This document shows, one piece after another, positions 55,396 through 64,000 of a stretch of DNA of 64,000 nt (position 1 is the stretch's first letter; each line of letters opens with the position of its first letter). The stretch lies in the NCBI GenBank assembly GCA_947259985.1, contig CAMYOJ010000040.1, forward strand, positions 1 to 64,000, given 5' to 3'. This DNA is from an uncultured Woeseiaceae bacterium. Lineage in GTDB: Bacteria > Pseudomonadota > Gammaproteobacteria > Steroidobacterales > Woeseiaceae. Below the pieces are notes generated by a model, which was given only the letters and a program-made list of their open reading frames with translations, did not search any database and had not been told where the DNA came from. The translations under genes were made by a program, and so were the position numbers.

Positions 55396-58300
55396 CTATT
55401 CAATGCCATCCTGGGTCCATAGCGTGCGCACCGGGAAGTTTTCATAACCCGGATCGAAACATTCTACACCGACGCAGCCCACCGGCGCAGGCGCACACTC
55501 GGTGCCCGTGCAGTTCGGGTCCGTGGGGCTCGGGAAGAAGAACGTCGGCTTCGGCGCGATACCGCCCTGCTCGAGTCGTGTCACTCGAGCGGTGTCAGCA
55601 GCCTCGGGATCCAGCGTAACGCCGTTGCCGAGATCGATGATCGGATCGCCGTTAACGACGTCGACTCTGTAGAGGCGGTTGACACTGAGGCCGGCCTGGC
55701 AAGGGTCGGTGGAGTTAACGGTCGGCTCCATCGTCACGAAGTAGACGGCATTGTCGAAGGTCCGAGAGTCGGAAAGCACTTTCTCGTTCGGCGGCAGCGT
55801 GAATTTCCAGCCAGGGCTGTCATCCGGCATAACAGTGCCGTAGGCGCCCGATACCTCGACCAGGTCTCTGTCCTCGATGATCGAATAGCCATCGTACTGC
55901 GCCTGCGTAAGCGGTGTGAACAGGAACGGGTCGCGTATCGAGTAGAAGCGATCCGCGGCGCTATTGTCGAGCGGATGAGCGCGGTAGCCGCTGCCGATGT
56001 TGATGGCGAGGAAGCGACGATCCAGCCGCTTGTCGGCAAACATGGCAACGTCAGGTGTCGTATACAGGCGCCGTGTATCTTCCGGCTTCGGATTGGCAAT
56101 CCCCTCGGCGCCGAGCCTTGCAATGACGCCACCGGCGACGAGTTCGTAAGGCTTATTGCCGTTCGTGATGTCGAAGCGCCATACCTGGCCGCCCAGGTCG
56201 GCCGCATACATGCGGTCCGCAAGGCCGTCACCGTTGAGGTCAATGACACGCACGCTGCCCGGTATGGAACGGTTCATCTTGTCCAGGCTCAGGTCGGCAA
56301 AGCCGTCCTTGCCTGCGCGCCAGATCATGTCGCCGGTCTCGAGATCGAGCATCATGATGCCGGCACCCGACGCGTCGTCCGATGCGGGGTGTGCCGGTGC
56401 GTCGTGCACTGTGTCGTAACCTCCGCCAATGACGACGACCGCATCTTGCGGGCTGGTGTGGATAGTGCTGTCGATATCGATCTTGGCTACCACAGGCGCC
56501 GACCAGGTCTGTCCCAGCTCCGGGTACGTCCTGATCCAACGCAGTTTGGGAGCGTCAGGATTGGTGACCTCGATCATGTAGTAGTTGTCACCACCGCGGC
56601 GCATGCCGAACAGCAGGTAAACGAAATCCGTGCCGCTTTCGATAACGCCGTCGTTGTCCGCGTCGTAGATGACGGGGATGACATCGCCGTCAAGGCCGTA
56701 GTTCTTGTAGTCGACATTGTCGTTGACGTACAGCTCGTTGAAGTTGGCCAACAGCTCACGCGGGACGAAGGACCATTTCTCGACACCACCGTCAGCCTCG
56801 ATGGCATGCAGGTAGCCGTCGTTAGTGGCGCTGTAGATGATGACCTCGTAAGTCCCGTCGGGCTGGCCATAGACGACGGCGGCTGGCTGCGCGTGCAGCG
56901 TGTCACCCATCGCCTTGCGGGAGTCGTCCGTGGCGCCGTCGTTGTCCTCGTCCTTCACGTCCATGCCGCGCGCCCAGTCGATCAGTTTGGACATCGTGGG
57001 TTCGCCCGCGGCACCCGTCAGTCCGAAGTCGTCGGGCACGAATGACGAGACGTTGCCGGTTGAGAGCGCGTTCGACGGAATTGTAAGGCTCCCTATGCTG
57101 TTGTTCGTGTAGACCTTGCGCAGTGCGGCGGGCGGCAAGACATTAGCTGCACCGCCGGAGTAGACGTCAGCACCATCAGCACCGGCTTCGTTCTGCCAGA
57201 AGTTCTTGGATGAATCAGCAAAAAAACCTGTATCCGGGTCGATAGCGTTGTTTTCCAGCGCGTCCTCGATAGTGGCATCCTTGAGCAGGTACTTCTTCAT
57301 GTTGCCCGGCCAGTGGACTTCGTCCTGGGCGCGGAAAACCGACACATAAAGGTTGTTGAGGTGCTGCGTGCGATTGAACGCATTGACCGCAACGGCCGGG
57401 GCCGTGAAGGAGATGTCGCGATTGAATATGTCGCTCGTAATCTCGGTCAATGCTTTTGTGAGTTCCGCAACGTTGTTGGCCGAGAAGTACTTGCCACCAC
57501 CAGCGTCCGCCGTTTCCTGCAGCAACGGGAAGTCGACGGCAAAGCCAATAGTGTAGGTCGTGGCCGATTGTACGCCGTCGACCGTCGTGTTGAGATCGGC
57601 ATTGGCCAGGTACTCGGCGACATCGTCGAGGCAGGCGCCGTCCGTGCCGCTGTTGCCCGTGCAGGAGCCGCGGCCGGTTGCATCGTAGAAATCGGGCAAG
57701 GTGGGAATATCGTAATAAGCGCTCGTGTCCTCTCTAGGCTCGCCGTCAGTCAGCAGGACGACGAAGTTCTTCGAGCAGGCGTATTCAACGGGCTGCTCGT
57801 AGACCATGGGCGCGTCGCTGGCCAGCGCGACTGTATCAGTATCAGTGTCATCGCCGTAAACAGCGGACATACCGCGCAGATAGAGAGCGGCCTCGTACAT
57901 CGTTTCCGACAGTGGCGTCCAGCCTGAAGCCGGGAGCGCATCCACGGTTGTGTTCAACGCGCCACGATTGCTGTCGAGATCCTTGAGCGCCTGGACGACC
58001 GTGCCGCCCTCGCTCCAGTTGAACCACATGAAGCCGACGTTGACGTCATTCATCGAACCCAAAACGTTCTTGGTCACGGCCTGTACGATGTCGGTCTTGC
58101 GCATGTCCTCGCCCGCGGGATTGTGGTGCCAGTTGAGGTAATTCGGGTCGTACATCGTGACGATGCGATGCGTCGGCTTCGAGCCCCAGTCGACTTCGCT
58201 GTTTGAATCCGACGTATAAGGAGCTACGTTAGAACCGATACGCGCATAGGGTTCGGTTTCCGCGGTCGCGCCGTATCCATGAACACCGGAGTCCGCTTCG

Positions 58301-58752
58301 CACTCGACGGCTTTGTCTGTCTGGGCCTTGCTGGGCGTCCGCCATTTCCAGACACCTTTCCAGTTCTGCCGGTACATTGCCATCGTGTCCGTGTACGAGC
58401 CGGCGTCCGCCATCTGGGTGAGACCCTGCTGGCAGAGGAAGGCGGTCTTATCGATCTTGTATTGATCGCCACAGGTCGGAATGCTGCTACCTGTCGTCCA
58501 GTAGTACTTGTCGCTTTCGCAGCTGCCGCTGTAAACGACACTGGAGTCGTAGGGCGGCTGGGTCGAAACCTCACCCGTCATACTTCCCGACGAGTCGAGA
58601 ATGAACAGCAAGTTCGGTTTTGCCGCAATACTCGTACCCGGCGTCGACAGCAACAGCTCGACGTCGTCGGCCCAAACCGGCGACGCAAGCGTCAGTGTGA
58701 GCAATAGTCCTGCACCAGCAGCCCAAGCGGCGCGTATCCTGGACATAGTCAT
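55396..58752 (-). CDS. pilY1: PilY1-type adhesin (copy 2)
   Basis: A 1118-residue secreted protein with a signal peptide (1-28). A von Willebrand A domain has the metal site DSSGS (Asp53, Ser55, Ser57) and extends to about 460. The C-terminal beta-propeller (about 600-1050) carries the calcium loops DADNDGVIES and DLNGDGLADRM. The end NFPVRTLWTQDGIE matches copy 1 closely. PilY1 sits at the pilus tip, binds surfaces, integrates calcium and mechanical signals and promotes pilus extension. It is 66 bases downstream of the second small protein gene. Confidence 0.9.
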   Translation of the reverse strand: MTMSRIRAAWAAGAGLLLTLTLASPVWADDVELLLSTPGTSIAAKPNLLFILDSSGSMTGEVSTQPPYDSSVVYSGSCESDKYYWTTGSSIPTCGDQYKIDKTAFLCQQGLTQMADAGSYTDTMAMYRQNWKGVWKWRTPSKAQTDKAVECEADSGVHGYGATAETEPYARIGSNVAPYTSDSNSEVDWGSKPTHRIVTMYDPNYLNWHHNPAGEDMRKTDIVQAVTKNVLGSMNDVNVGFMWFNWSEGGTVVQALKDLDSNRGALNTTVDALPASGWTPLSETMYEAALYLRGMSAVYGDDTDTDTVALASDAPMVYEQPVEYACSKNFVVLLTDGEPREDTSAYYDIPTLPDFYDATGRGSCTGNSGTDGACLDDVAEYLANADLNTTVDGVQSATTYTIGFAVDFPLLQETADAGGGKYFSANNVAELTKALTEITSDIFNRDISFTAPAVAVNAFNRTQHLNNLYVSVFRAQDEVHWPGNMKKYLLKDATIEDALENNAIDPDTGFFADSSKNFWQNEAGADGADVYSGGAANVLPPAALRKVYTNNSIGSLTIPSNALSTGNVSSFVPDDFGLTGAAGEPTMSKLIDWARGMDVKDEDNDGATDDSRKAMGDTLHAQPAAVVYGQPDGTYEVIIYSATNDGYLHAIEADGGVEKWSFVPRELLANFNELYVNDNVDYKNYGLDGDVIPVIYDADNDGVIESGTDFVYLLFGMRRGGDNYYMIEVTNPDAPKLRWIRTYPELGQTWSAPVVAKIDIDSTIHTSPQDAVVVIGGGYDTVHDAPAHPASDDASGAGIMMLDLETGDMIWRAGKDGFADLSLDKMNRSIPGSVRVIDLNGDGLADRMYAADLGGQVWRFDITNGNKPYELVAGGVIARLGAEGIANPKPEDTRRLYTTPDVAMFADKRLDRRFLAINIGSGYRAHPLDNSAADRFYSIRDPFLFTPLTQAQYDGYSIIEDRDLVEVSGAYGTVMPDDSPGWKFTLPPNEKVLSDSRTFDNAVYFVTMEPTVNSTDPCQAGLSVNRLYRVDVVNGDPIIDLGNGVTLDPEAADTARVTRLEQGGIAPKPTFFFPSPTDPNCTGTECAPAPVGCVGVECFDPGYENFPVRTLWTQDGIE

Positions 58753-58818
58753 TGTCCTTACCTCTTTTAGTCAATCCGTGACCTGATCGCTCAACCAGTC
58801 ACAAACAAAAATATCTCT

Positions 58819-59160
58819 TTACCGACTGATATCTATTTTTGTGACGGTATTTGTCTCTGTGTCATAACTCACCAGCGCATAGCTCCTATCGCTACGCTTG
58901 ATGGTGGCAAATTCCCTCCTGAACTCCTCGAATTTGACAGCTTTGCCGTTCAGCGCGAACTTCGTGTTCGGCGTCAGACGTGCTCTCTTATGCTCGCGAT
59001 CGCATTCCCCAGTGCATGGCTTGAACGTCATCATGCCGTTCACCGTTGCGGGAAGAATAATATCGCCAGGCGAAGTCTCGACGGCGTCGATCAATGCGAA
59101 CGCCGGCTGACAAAGCAGCAATGTCATTGCGATCAAAACTTTGCGAATAGTCATCTTCAT
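58819..59160 (-). CDS. Small secreted protein paired with PilY1 (copy 2)
   Basis: A 113-residue protein with a signal peptide (about 1-22, VLIAMTLLLCQPAFA). A compact domain has FKPCTGEC and, further on, KFALNGKAVKFEEFRREFA. It is a clear paralogue of the protein at 62660-63001 and likewise precedes a pilY1. The position in the operon suggests a PilY2-like role in pilus assembly, but that is by analogy only. An internal ATG at 59154 has better spacing to the GGGAG ribosome-binding site. Confidence 0.72.
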   Translation of the reverse strand: MKMTIRKVLIAMTLLLCQPAFALIDAVETSPGDIILPATVNGMMTFKPCTGECDREHKRARLTPNTKFALNGKAVKFEEFRREFATIKRSDRSYALVSYDTETNTVTKIDISR

Positions 59161-59236
59161 TACTCCCTGTCACTCAGACAGACCTTCACCAAATTATCCC
59201 GGTTCCGGGCCTGAAAGGCCCGGAACCACCACTCAA

Positions 59237-62200
59237 TTAGTCAATCCCGTCCTGCGTCCAGAGCGTACGAACCGGGAAGTTTTCGAACCCTGGGTCGAAA
59301 CACTCGACGCCCACGCAGCCGATCGGCGGCGGTGCGCAATCGGCGCCAGTGCAGTTCGCATCCTCGGGGCTGGGGAACAGGAATCTCGGCGACGGTGCGA
59401 TGCCGCCCTGCTGCAGGCTGGTGACGCGCTCGTTGTCTTCCTGGCCGGGCAAGATATTATCGAGATCCGCAATCGGGTCGCCGTTGACTACCGAGATCCT
59501 GTACAGGAAGTTACGGCCGGTCCCCGCGGCGCATGCAGCCGCGCCGGCGGCATCCGGTGAGAAGGCGACGAAGAAGATCTCGTTGTTGAACGTGACCGAG
59601 TTCGAGAAGACCTTCTGATCCGCGGGCAGCGTGAACTTCCAGCCGCGTTTGTTGGCTGGAATTGCCGTGCCTGTCGTGCCGCTGATCTCGATGAGCTCCG
59701 CATCGGTGACGGGCACAAAGGCGTCATATTCGGCTTGTGTCAGCTGATTGAACACGTTTGCGTCGCGGATCGAATAGAAGCGATCCGTATTGGAGTCATC
59801 CAATGGGTGCGAGCGATAGCCACTGCCCATGCTGATCGCCAGGAAGCGACGATCCTGGATGTTGTCCGTGAATACCGAGACGTCCGGCGAGGAGTAGAAG
59901 CGTCGCGTGTCGGCCAGGCCAGGTGAGCCCAGGCCCTCGGCACCGAGCTGCGCGACAACCCCACCTGCGACGAGAGTGTCCGGAGTGTTGCCGTTCGAGA
60001 TGTCGAAGCGGAAGATCTGGCCGCCCATGTCGGCGGCGTACATGCGGTCGGCAAGGCCGTCGCCACTGATGTCGATGACACGGACCTGGGTTGCGATCGC
60101 ACGATCCATTTCACGGCCAGTGTTCGATAATTCCAGGTTCGCGGAACTATCGGCACCTGCGCGCCAGAGGATATCGCCTGTCTGCAGGTCGAGGAAGAAG
60201 ATCCCGGCACCTTCAGTGTCCGCGCTGGCGGGATGCGTGATCGTATCGTGCACGGTGTCATAGCCGCCACCGATTACGACGACGGCCTTGTCCGTATTGA
60301 GGCCAGGGTCGTCAATGTCCACTCGGGCCACGGTCGGGCGCGACCAGGACTGGCCGAACCCCGGCGCACTGATGCGCCACTTGAGCTTCGGACTGTTGCG
60401 ATCCGTCACGTCGAGCGCGTAATAAGCGTTGCCGCCACGGCGCATGCCGAAAATGATGTAAACGAAGTCGCCATCCGCCTGTTCGACGATGCCGTCTCCG
60501 TCGCGATCGGCAACGACTGATACGATGTCACCGTCGATGCCGTACTGCTTGTCGGCCGAATCCGGGTTGAAGAACAGCGAGGGCAGGCGCGGCAACAGCT
60601 CCTTCGGTACGAAGGCCCACAATTCCTGACCATTCGAACTGTCAATCGCGTGCAGGTAACCATCATTGGTCGCCGTGTAGATCGTCATGTCCGGATTCTG
60701 CGCGTCGCCGCCGTATACGACAGCTGCCGGCTGCGAGTGCAGTGGGTCGCCCATTGCCCTGCGCACGGTCGTGGTTGGATCGAAGTCCTCGTCAAGAAGA
60801 TCCTCGCCGCGCGCCCAGCGAATCAGCTCGGCAATGCTCGGCTCACCGGTAGCGCCCGTCAGGCCAAAATCGGACAACGAGAAGCTGCTGTCATTCGACG
60901 GCGTCAGCGCATTCGCAGCTGCCGCGAGATTGTCGTTAGTCGTATTGTTCGTGTACAGCTTGCGAACCGCCGGGTCCGGAAGGTTCTCCAGCGCGCCGCC
61001 CGAGCGTACGTCGTCGCCGTCAGCGCTTGTGGACCAGTAGCTGGTCGCATTGTCGTCAAACAGGCCCGTCGCCGGGTTGATCGCCGGGTTGTCGTTCTTG
61101 TCCACGACGATACCGTCCGATATGCGGTACTTCTTGAGGTTGCCCGGCCAGCGGTATTGCTCGCTCGCGGCGAACGTCGACAGGTACAGGTCGTTCAGGT
61201 TCTGTGTCCGGTTGAACGCGTTAACAGCGACGGCGGGCGCCGCGAACGACAACGAGTCCTCGGTGATCTCGGTGACGATCTCGAGCAGCGCCTGGGTCAG
61301 GCTCTGTACGTCATCGGCGCGGAAGTAATCACCACCACCGCGTGCTGCGGTGTTCTCGAGGTACGGGAACTCCTGGCCGAAGGCAATCGTGTGGGTCGTT
61401 ACGATCTGCACACCGTCGGCCGTCGAGATATCGTCCTTGTTGAGATAGGCCGCGATGTCGTCAAGGCAGTCGCCCATGTTCGTCCCGGTGCAACCGGCGT
61501 AGCCGTGGGTTGCGAACCAGTTGGGCAGCGTGTCCACGAGGCTCGGCGTCTCATCATCGTTGACGGGCACGCCGTCGGTCAGCAGTACCGTGAAGTTCTT
61601 GGAGCAGACCTGGCTGTCAGGTTGCTGGTAGACCTCGGGATTGTCTGATTCTAGCGCGACAGAGTCGGTTGCGTGCTCATTAATGTTTTCGCCGTAGAAA
61701 GCCGGCAGACCGCGCCAGTAGCGCGCGGCTTCGTACATAGTTTCGGAAACCGGCGTAGCACCGCCCGCCGTGATGCTGTCTATCGTGTCGATGATAGCCG
61801 CACGATTGCTGTCGAGGTCCTGCATGCCGACAATAACGGGGCCACCATCGCTGTGGTTAAAGCGCATGATGCCGACATTGATGCCGTCGATCGCGTTCAG
61901 GATAGCCTTGGCCGTGTTATTCACGATGTTGATACGGCTGTCCATGATCAGGGACGGGTTTTCGAGGTAATTCAGGAAATTGCCGTCGTAGACTGTCACG
62001 GTGTCACTGGTCGGCCAGCTGTTCCAGGCGATTTCGTCGTCATTGTCGCTTGTGTAGGGCGCGACGTCGCCACCGCGCTGTGCGTAGAGATCGACAAGAT
62101 TGGCGCCGTCGCCGTGCTTGTTACGGTCTTTCTTGCACTCGACGATATCAGTGTAGTTTCCGTCCTCGAGATTTTGCCAGCGCGTCGAATCCAGTCCCAG

Positions 62201-62629
62201 GAAGATGCTGTAAAAGCCGGAGCCGCCGTCGCGGTACTGCACCATCTTGTTGCGGTAGCTGCCAATGCCCTGGATCTGCTTGACGCTATCGTTGCAGAGG
62301 AACGCCGTCTTGAGGATTCTCTTGGTATTGGAAGCACCACACAATGGAATGATCTTCTTGTTGCGAGTCCAGTACAGGTAGGCAGGATCGCAAGGCTCAG
62401 TGCCACCTACGTAGGGCAACGTGTAATCGTAAACCTCGCGCGTCTCTTCCTGAGTAGTCATGCTGCCCGACGAGTCGATTATGAAAAGAACGTTCGGTTT
62501 TGTTTGGGTTGCCGCGTTCGGGTTTACGAGCAGGAGCTCGGTATCGTCGGCGATCGCCGGCGCACCGCAGGTCAGGGCCAGCAGCAGCCCGATGCTCATC
62601 CATGAAATCTTTGTAGTTAAGCTGTTCAT
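59237..62629 (-). CDS. pilY1: PilY1-type adhesin (copy 1)
   Basis: A 1130-residue secreted protein with a signal peptide (1-27). The von Willebrand A metal site is DSSGS (Asp52, Ser54, Ser56). The propeller has calcium loops DRDGDGIVEQ and DISGDGLADRM, and the C-terminus NFPVRTLWTQDGID. It shares the whole layout with copy 2, but the N-terminal VWA part differs more than the propeller. A GAGGGAATTGAG ribosome-binding region precedes ATG 62629. The two copies may give the pilus tip alternative binding specificities. Confidence 0.9.
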   Translation of the reverse strand: MNSLTTKISWMSIGLLLALTCGAPAIADDTELLLVNPNAATQTKPNVLFIIDSSGSMTTQEETREVYDYTLPYVGGTEPCDPAYLYWTRNKKIIPLCGASNTKRILKTAFLCNDSVKQIQGIGSYRNKMVQYRDGGSGFYSIFLGLDSTRWQNLEDGNYTDIVECKKDRNKHGDGANLVDLYAQRGGDVAPYTSDNDDEIAWNSWPTSDTVTVYDGNFLNYLENPSLIMDSRINIVNNTAKAILNAIDGINVGIMRFNHSDGGPVIVGMQDLDSNRAAIIDTIDSITAGGATPVSETMYEAARYWRGLPAFYGENINEHATDSVALESDNPEVYQQPDSQVCSKNFTVLLTDGVPVNDDETPSLVDTLPNWFATHGYAGCTGTNMGDCLDDIAAYLNKDDISTADGVQIVTTHTIAFGQEFPYLENTAARGGGDYFRADDVQSLTQALLEIVTEITEDSLSFAAPAVAVNAFNRTQNLNDLYLSTFAASEQYRWPGNLKKYRISDGIVVDKNDNPAINPATGLFDDNATSYWSTSADGDDVRSGGALENLPDPAVRKLYTNNTTNDNLAAAANALTPSNDSSFSLSDFGLTGATGEPSIAELIRWARGEDLLDEDFDPTTTVRRAMGDPLHSQPAAVVYGGDAQNPDMTIYTATNDGYLHAIDSSNGQELWAFVPKELLPRLPSLFFNPDSADKQYGIDGDIVSVVADRDGDGIVEQADGDFVYIIFGMRRGGNAYYALDVTDRNSPKLKWRISAPGFGQSWSRPTVARVDIDDPGLNTDKAVVVIGGGYDTVHDTITHPASADTEGAGIFFLDLQTGDILWRAGADSSANLELSNTGREMDRAIATQVRVIDISGDGLADRMYAADMGGQIFRFDISNGNTPDTLVAGGVVAQLGAEGLGSPGLADTRRFYSSPDVSVFTDNIQDRRFLAISMGSGYRSHPLDDSNTDRFYSIRDANVFNQLTQAEYDAFVPVTDAELIEISGTTGTAIPANKRGWKFTLPADQKVFSNSVTFNNEIFFVAFSPDAAGAAACAAGTGRNFLYRISVVNGDPIADLDNILPGQEDNERVTSLQQGGIAPSPRFLFPSPEDANCTGADCAPPPIGCVGVECFDPGFENFPVRTLWTQDGID

Positions 62630-62659
62630 CTCAATTCCCTCAGAATCCTGTTCGACCTG

Positions 62660-63001
62660 CTAGATGACCGTGAAAATCACCTTGGTGATGCGGTCCTTCT
62701 CCAGGTGATGCAAGACGGTTACATATTGATTGCCGCGCTCGGTAACACGAGCAACACCACGACGGAACTTTTTGAGCGACACGCTTTTTCCGTTCAGGAT
62801 CCAGGTGGTGTCCTCGCTGAGTCGTTTTGTAACAAACGCGCATTCTTCGCAGGTCTTGAAGCCCAACGTGCCGCTCTCCGACTGGGGCAGGCGCAGATCT
62901 ACGAGTTCGACCTCGTACGCCTGCTGCACCGTGCGGAACTGTGCCGCTGCGGGAAGCGCCAGTGCGAGAAGGATGGTTGCGAAAATCGTTCTGGTTTTCA
63001 T
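62660..63001 (-). CDS. Small secreted protein paired with PilY1 (copy 1)
   Basis: A 113-residue protein with a signal peptide (1-20, ATILLALALPAAA). The domain contains FKTCEEC and TTWILNGKSVSLKKFRRGVA, aligning with the second copy over its whole length. ATG 63001 follows GGAGTAG; an upstream open frame is not conserved. Predicted to be periplasmic, with a Cys pair that could form a disulfide. It lies between pilX and pilY1 copy 1, and its function is unknown. Confidence 0.72.
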   Translation of the reverse strand: MKTRTIFATILLALALPAAAQFRTVQQAYEVELVDLRLPQSESGTLGFKTCEECAFVTKRLSEDTTWILNGKSVSLKKFRRGVARVTERGNQYVTVLHHLEKDRITKVIFTVI

Positions 63002-63026
63002 AGGACTACTCCGTATTGCCGTCCGC

Positions 63027-63518
63027 CTACAGCGTCGAGGACTCAGGTCCGACGACATAGAATGCTTGCGTGTGGATCGCGCTCGAGTCGCGGTCCGTAG
63101 TGCTGCCGGGTGCGCGCTTCGACGTCGCTACCGACGTCGCGAGGAAGTGATACGCGGCGATGCCGCTGCCAACACCGAGACTGAATGCCCGGTCGGGTAC
63201 CAGCGTCGAATCCTCAAAGCGGATTTTTGCGTGGTGCTCGTCGTGCAAATTACCCGGGTCGACGTAGGTCTGTCCGAGGTCGATTTCGGCAAGCGTGTCG
63301 AAACGTCCCTGCGCCATAGCCAACTCGAGTCCCGTTTCTGCGGCCTGGAACGCAAACTCGTAGTTTTGGTCATTGCGTGCCATAGCCAGCTCGGTCGTTG
63401 CTGTGTTCATGCCCGAAACCGCGAGCGTCGTAATGACGACGAGCAGTAGCAGGCTGACGATGAGCACCGCGCCCTGTTGGCTGTCGAGCGAATGGATCGG
63501 CTTCTTTATAGATTTCAT
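63027..63518 (-). CDS. pilX: Type IV pilus assembly protein PilX
   Basis: A 163-residue minor-pilin-like protein. QQGAVLIVSLLLLVVITTLA is the N-terminal hydrophobic helix after a prepilin-type Gly, and AETGLELAM is the PilX-family AExG motif after it. The rest is variable. It belongs to the PilVWX-Y1-E priming complex. ATG 63518 is preferred because CGAGAG lies just upstream; ATG 63536 overlaps the pilW stop but has no such site. Confidence 0.83.
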   Translation of the reverse strand: MKSIKKPIHSLDSQQGAVLIVSLLLLVVITTLAVSGMNTATTELAMARNDQNYEFAFQAAETGLELAMAQGRFDTLAEIDLGQTYVDPGNLHDEHHAKIRFEDSTLVPDRAFSLGVGSGIAAYHFLATSVATSKRAPGSTTDRDSSAIHTQAFYVVGPESSTL

Positions 63519-63532
63519 AATTTTTCTCTCGA

Positions 63533-64000
63533 TCATGTTCTGGCATTACGCAGAAGAATGGTTTTCGATACCTGCAGGCGGCGGAAGTTGTCGTTGTATA
63601 CGCCGAGAGTCGCATCGCCAGGCCTGTAGTCGTTGACGTCCTGCACGCCCTGTTCTTGCGAAGTACTGCGCACGATCATCCAGATTCGCGCCGTCATAAC
63701 GCGAGCGCCGGGCAGGTACCCGACCGCGTTCGGGTCATAAATGGGGTCGCCCGGATTGACGTACCGGTCGACCGTATTGTCCTGGTTTACGTCGATGCCG
63801 AGCTGCAGCTGGATGTTCTCGACGCCAGGCGCGACTTCCTGGTCCCGGATAACGGAAGCACCGGAGTCCATCGTCAGCGTCTTCATGCGCAAGGTCGGCA
63901 CACCCGGAATCAGCTCGGACTCCTGGGCGACGTAATAGCTGTTGACAATCAGGTTGTGCGTGGCGGACGGGTCGGTTGCCAGCGCCGGCGCAGTCGGTAC
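63533..64000 (-). CDS. pilW: Type IV pilus assembly protein PilW, C-terminal part
   Basis: This is the last 155 codons of a gene that continues beyond the right edge. The visible part has NSYYVAQESELIPGVPTL, then GVENIQLQLGIDVNQDNTVD, typical of the PilW head, and RVMTARIWMIVRS. It ends with an ATGA overlap with a possible pilX start. The N-terminal pilin helix is outside the window. The gene order pilW-pilX-pilY1-pilE supports the name. Confidence 0.8.
   Translation of the reverse strand, partial: VPTAPALATDPSATHNLIVNSYYVAQESELIPGVPTLRMKTLTMDSGASVIRDQEVAPGVENIQLQLGIDVNQDNTVDRYVNPGDPIYDPNAVGYLPGARVMTARIWMIVRSTSQEQGVQDVNDYRPGDATLGVYNDNFRRLQVSKTILLRNART

Noticed and set aside
55975-57045. A 356-codon open frame antisense to pilY1 copy 2, with a similar one at 60650-61648 in copy 1
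   Set aside because: The two antisense frames resemble each other only because the two pilY1 genes are paralogues; Val/Asp/Arg-rich sequence without motifs.

Overview
The window reads as chromosomal DNA of a GC-rich gammaproteobacterium, probably marine or sediment-dwelling. The block ispB-rplU-rpmA-obg-rpsT-murJ-ribF-lspA-pilE-pilY1-pilX-pilW (48.3-64 kb) keeps the order known from Pseudomonas. A P-II protein of the GlnB/GlnK type, FeoAB and many acyl-CoA enzymes fit. I see no phage, insertion sequence, CRISPR array or plasmid gene. The lineage is an inference; no rRNA is present.

Layout. 1-4.7 kb: the end of a D-2-hydroxyacid dehydrogenase, a histidine phosphatase, a DNA-deoxyinosine glycosylase, a MAPEG membrane protein behind a truncated VOC leader, P-II, a fatty-acid desaturase, a VOC protein and a LuxR-type regulator. 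4.7-17.1 kb: branched-chain acyl-CoA catabolism. This holds isovaleryl-CoA dehydrogenase, the methylcrotonyl-CoA carboxylase beta subunit, a MaoC hydratase and a crotonase. After a divergent TetR gene and a 20-bp palindrome come the fused isobutyryl-CoA mutase IcmF, a second crotonase, an acyl-CoA dehydrogenase and a 3-hydroxyisobutyrate dehydrogenase. 17.15-21 kb: a TPP riboswitch and a four-gene thiamine uptake and salvage operon (TonB receptor, thiamine-binding protein, PnuT-like permease, kinase). 21-31 kb: hydrolases and peptidases (MBL, YtcJ-like amidohydrolase, M16, FAH, M20), a CDF zinc exporter, HPRT and a deoxynucleoside kinase. A structured leader ending in a terminator-like hairpin lies directly in front of the M20 gene.

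31.1-36.9 kb: a tightly packed seven-gene minus-strand operon. It encodes an ExbB/MotA-like channel, an ExbD-like partner with an Asp at the membrane entry, a lipoprotein, two secreted proteins of unknown function, a SPOR-like anchored protein and a lytic transglycosylase. I read it as a proton-driven envelope or cell-wall machine, and it is my best candidate for an undescribed system. 37-39.5 kb: feoAB under a Fur box. 39.5-43.8 kb: an aminotransferase, a secreted repeat protein and a Tat-exported flavoprotein. 44-48 kb: a degenerate class III cyclase-like protein converging on an operon of a cyclic-nucleotide-binding protein, an FAD oxidoreductase and an FeS/NAD(P) oxidoreductase, a second candidate unnamed module.

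48.2-64 kb: tRNA-Pro(CGG), ispB with an internal deletion and frameshift, rplU with a long Lys/Ala tail, rpmA, obg, rpsT, murJ, ribF, lspA, then a type IV pilus minor-pilin operon. In it the unit [113-aa secreted protein + PilY1] occurs twice in tandem. ileS, fkpB and ispH, which sit in this block in Pseudomonas, are missing here.
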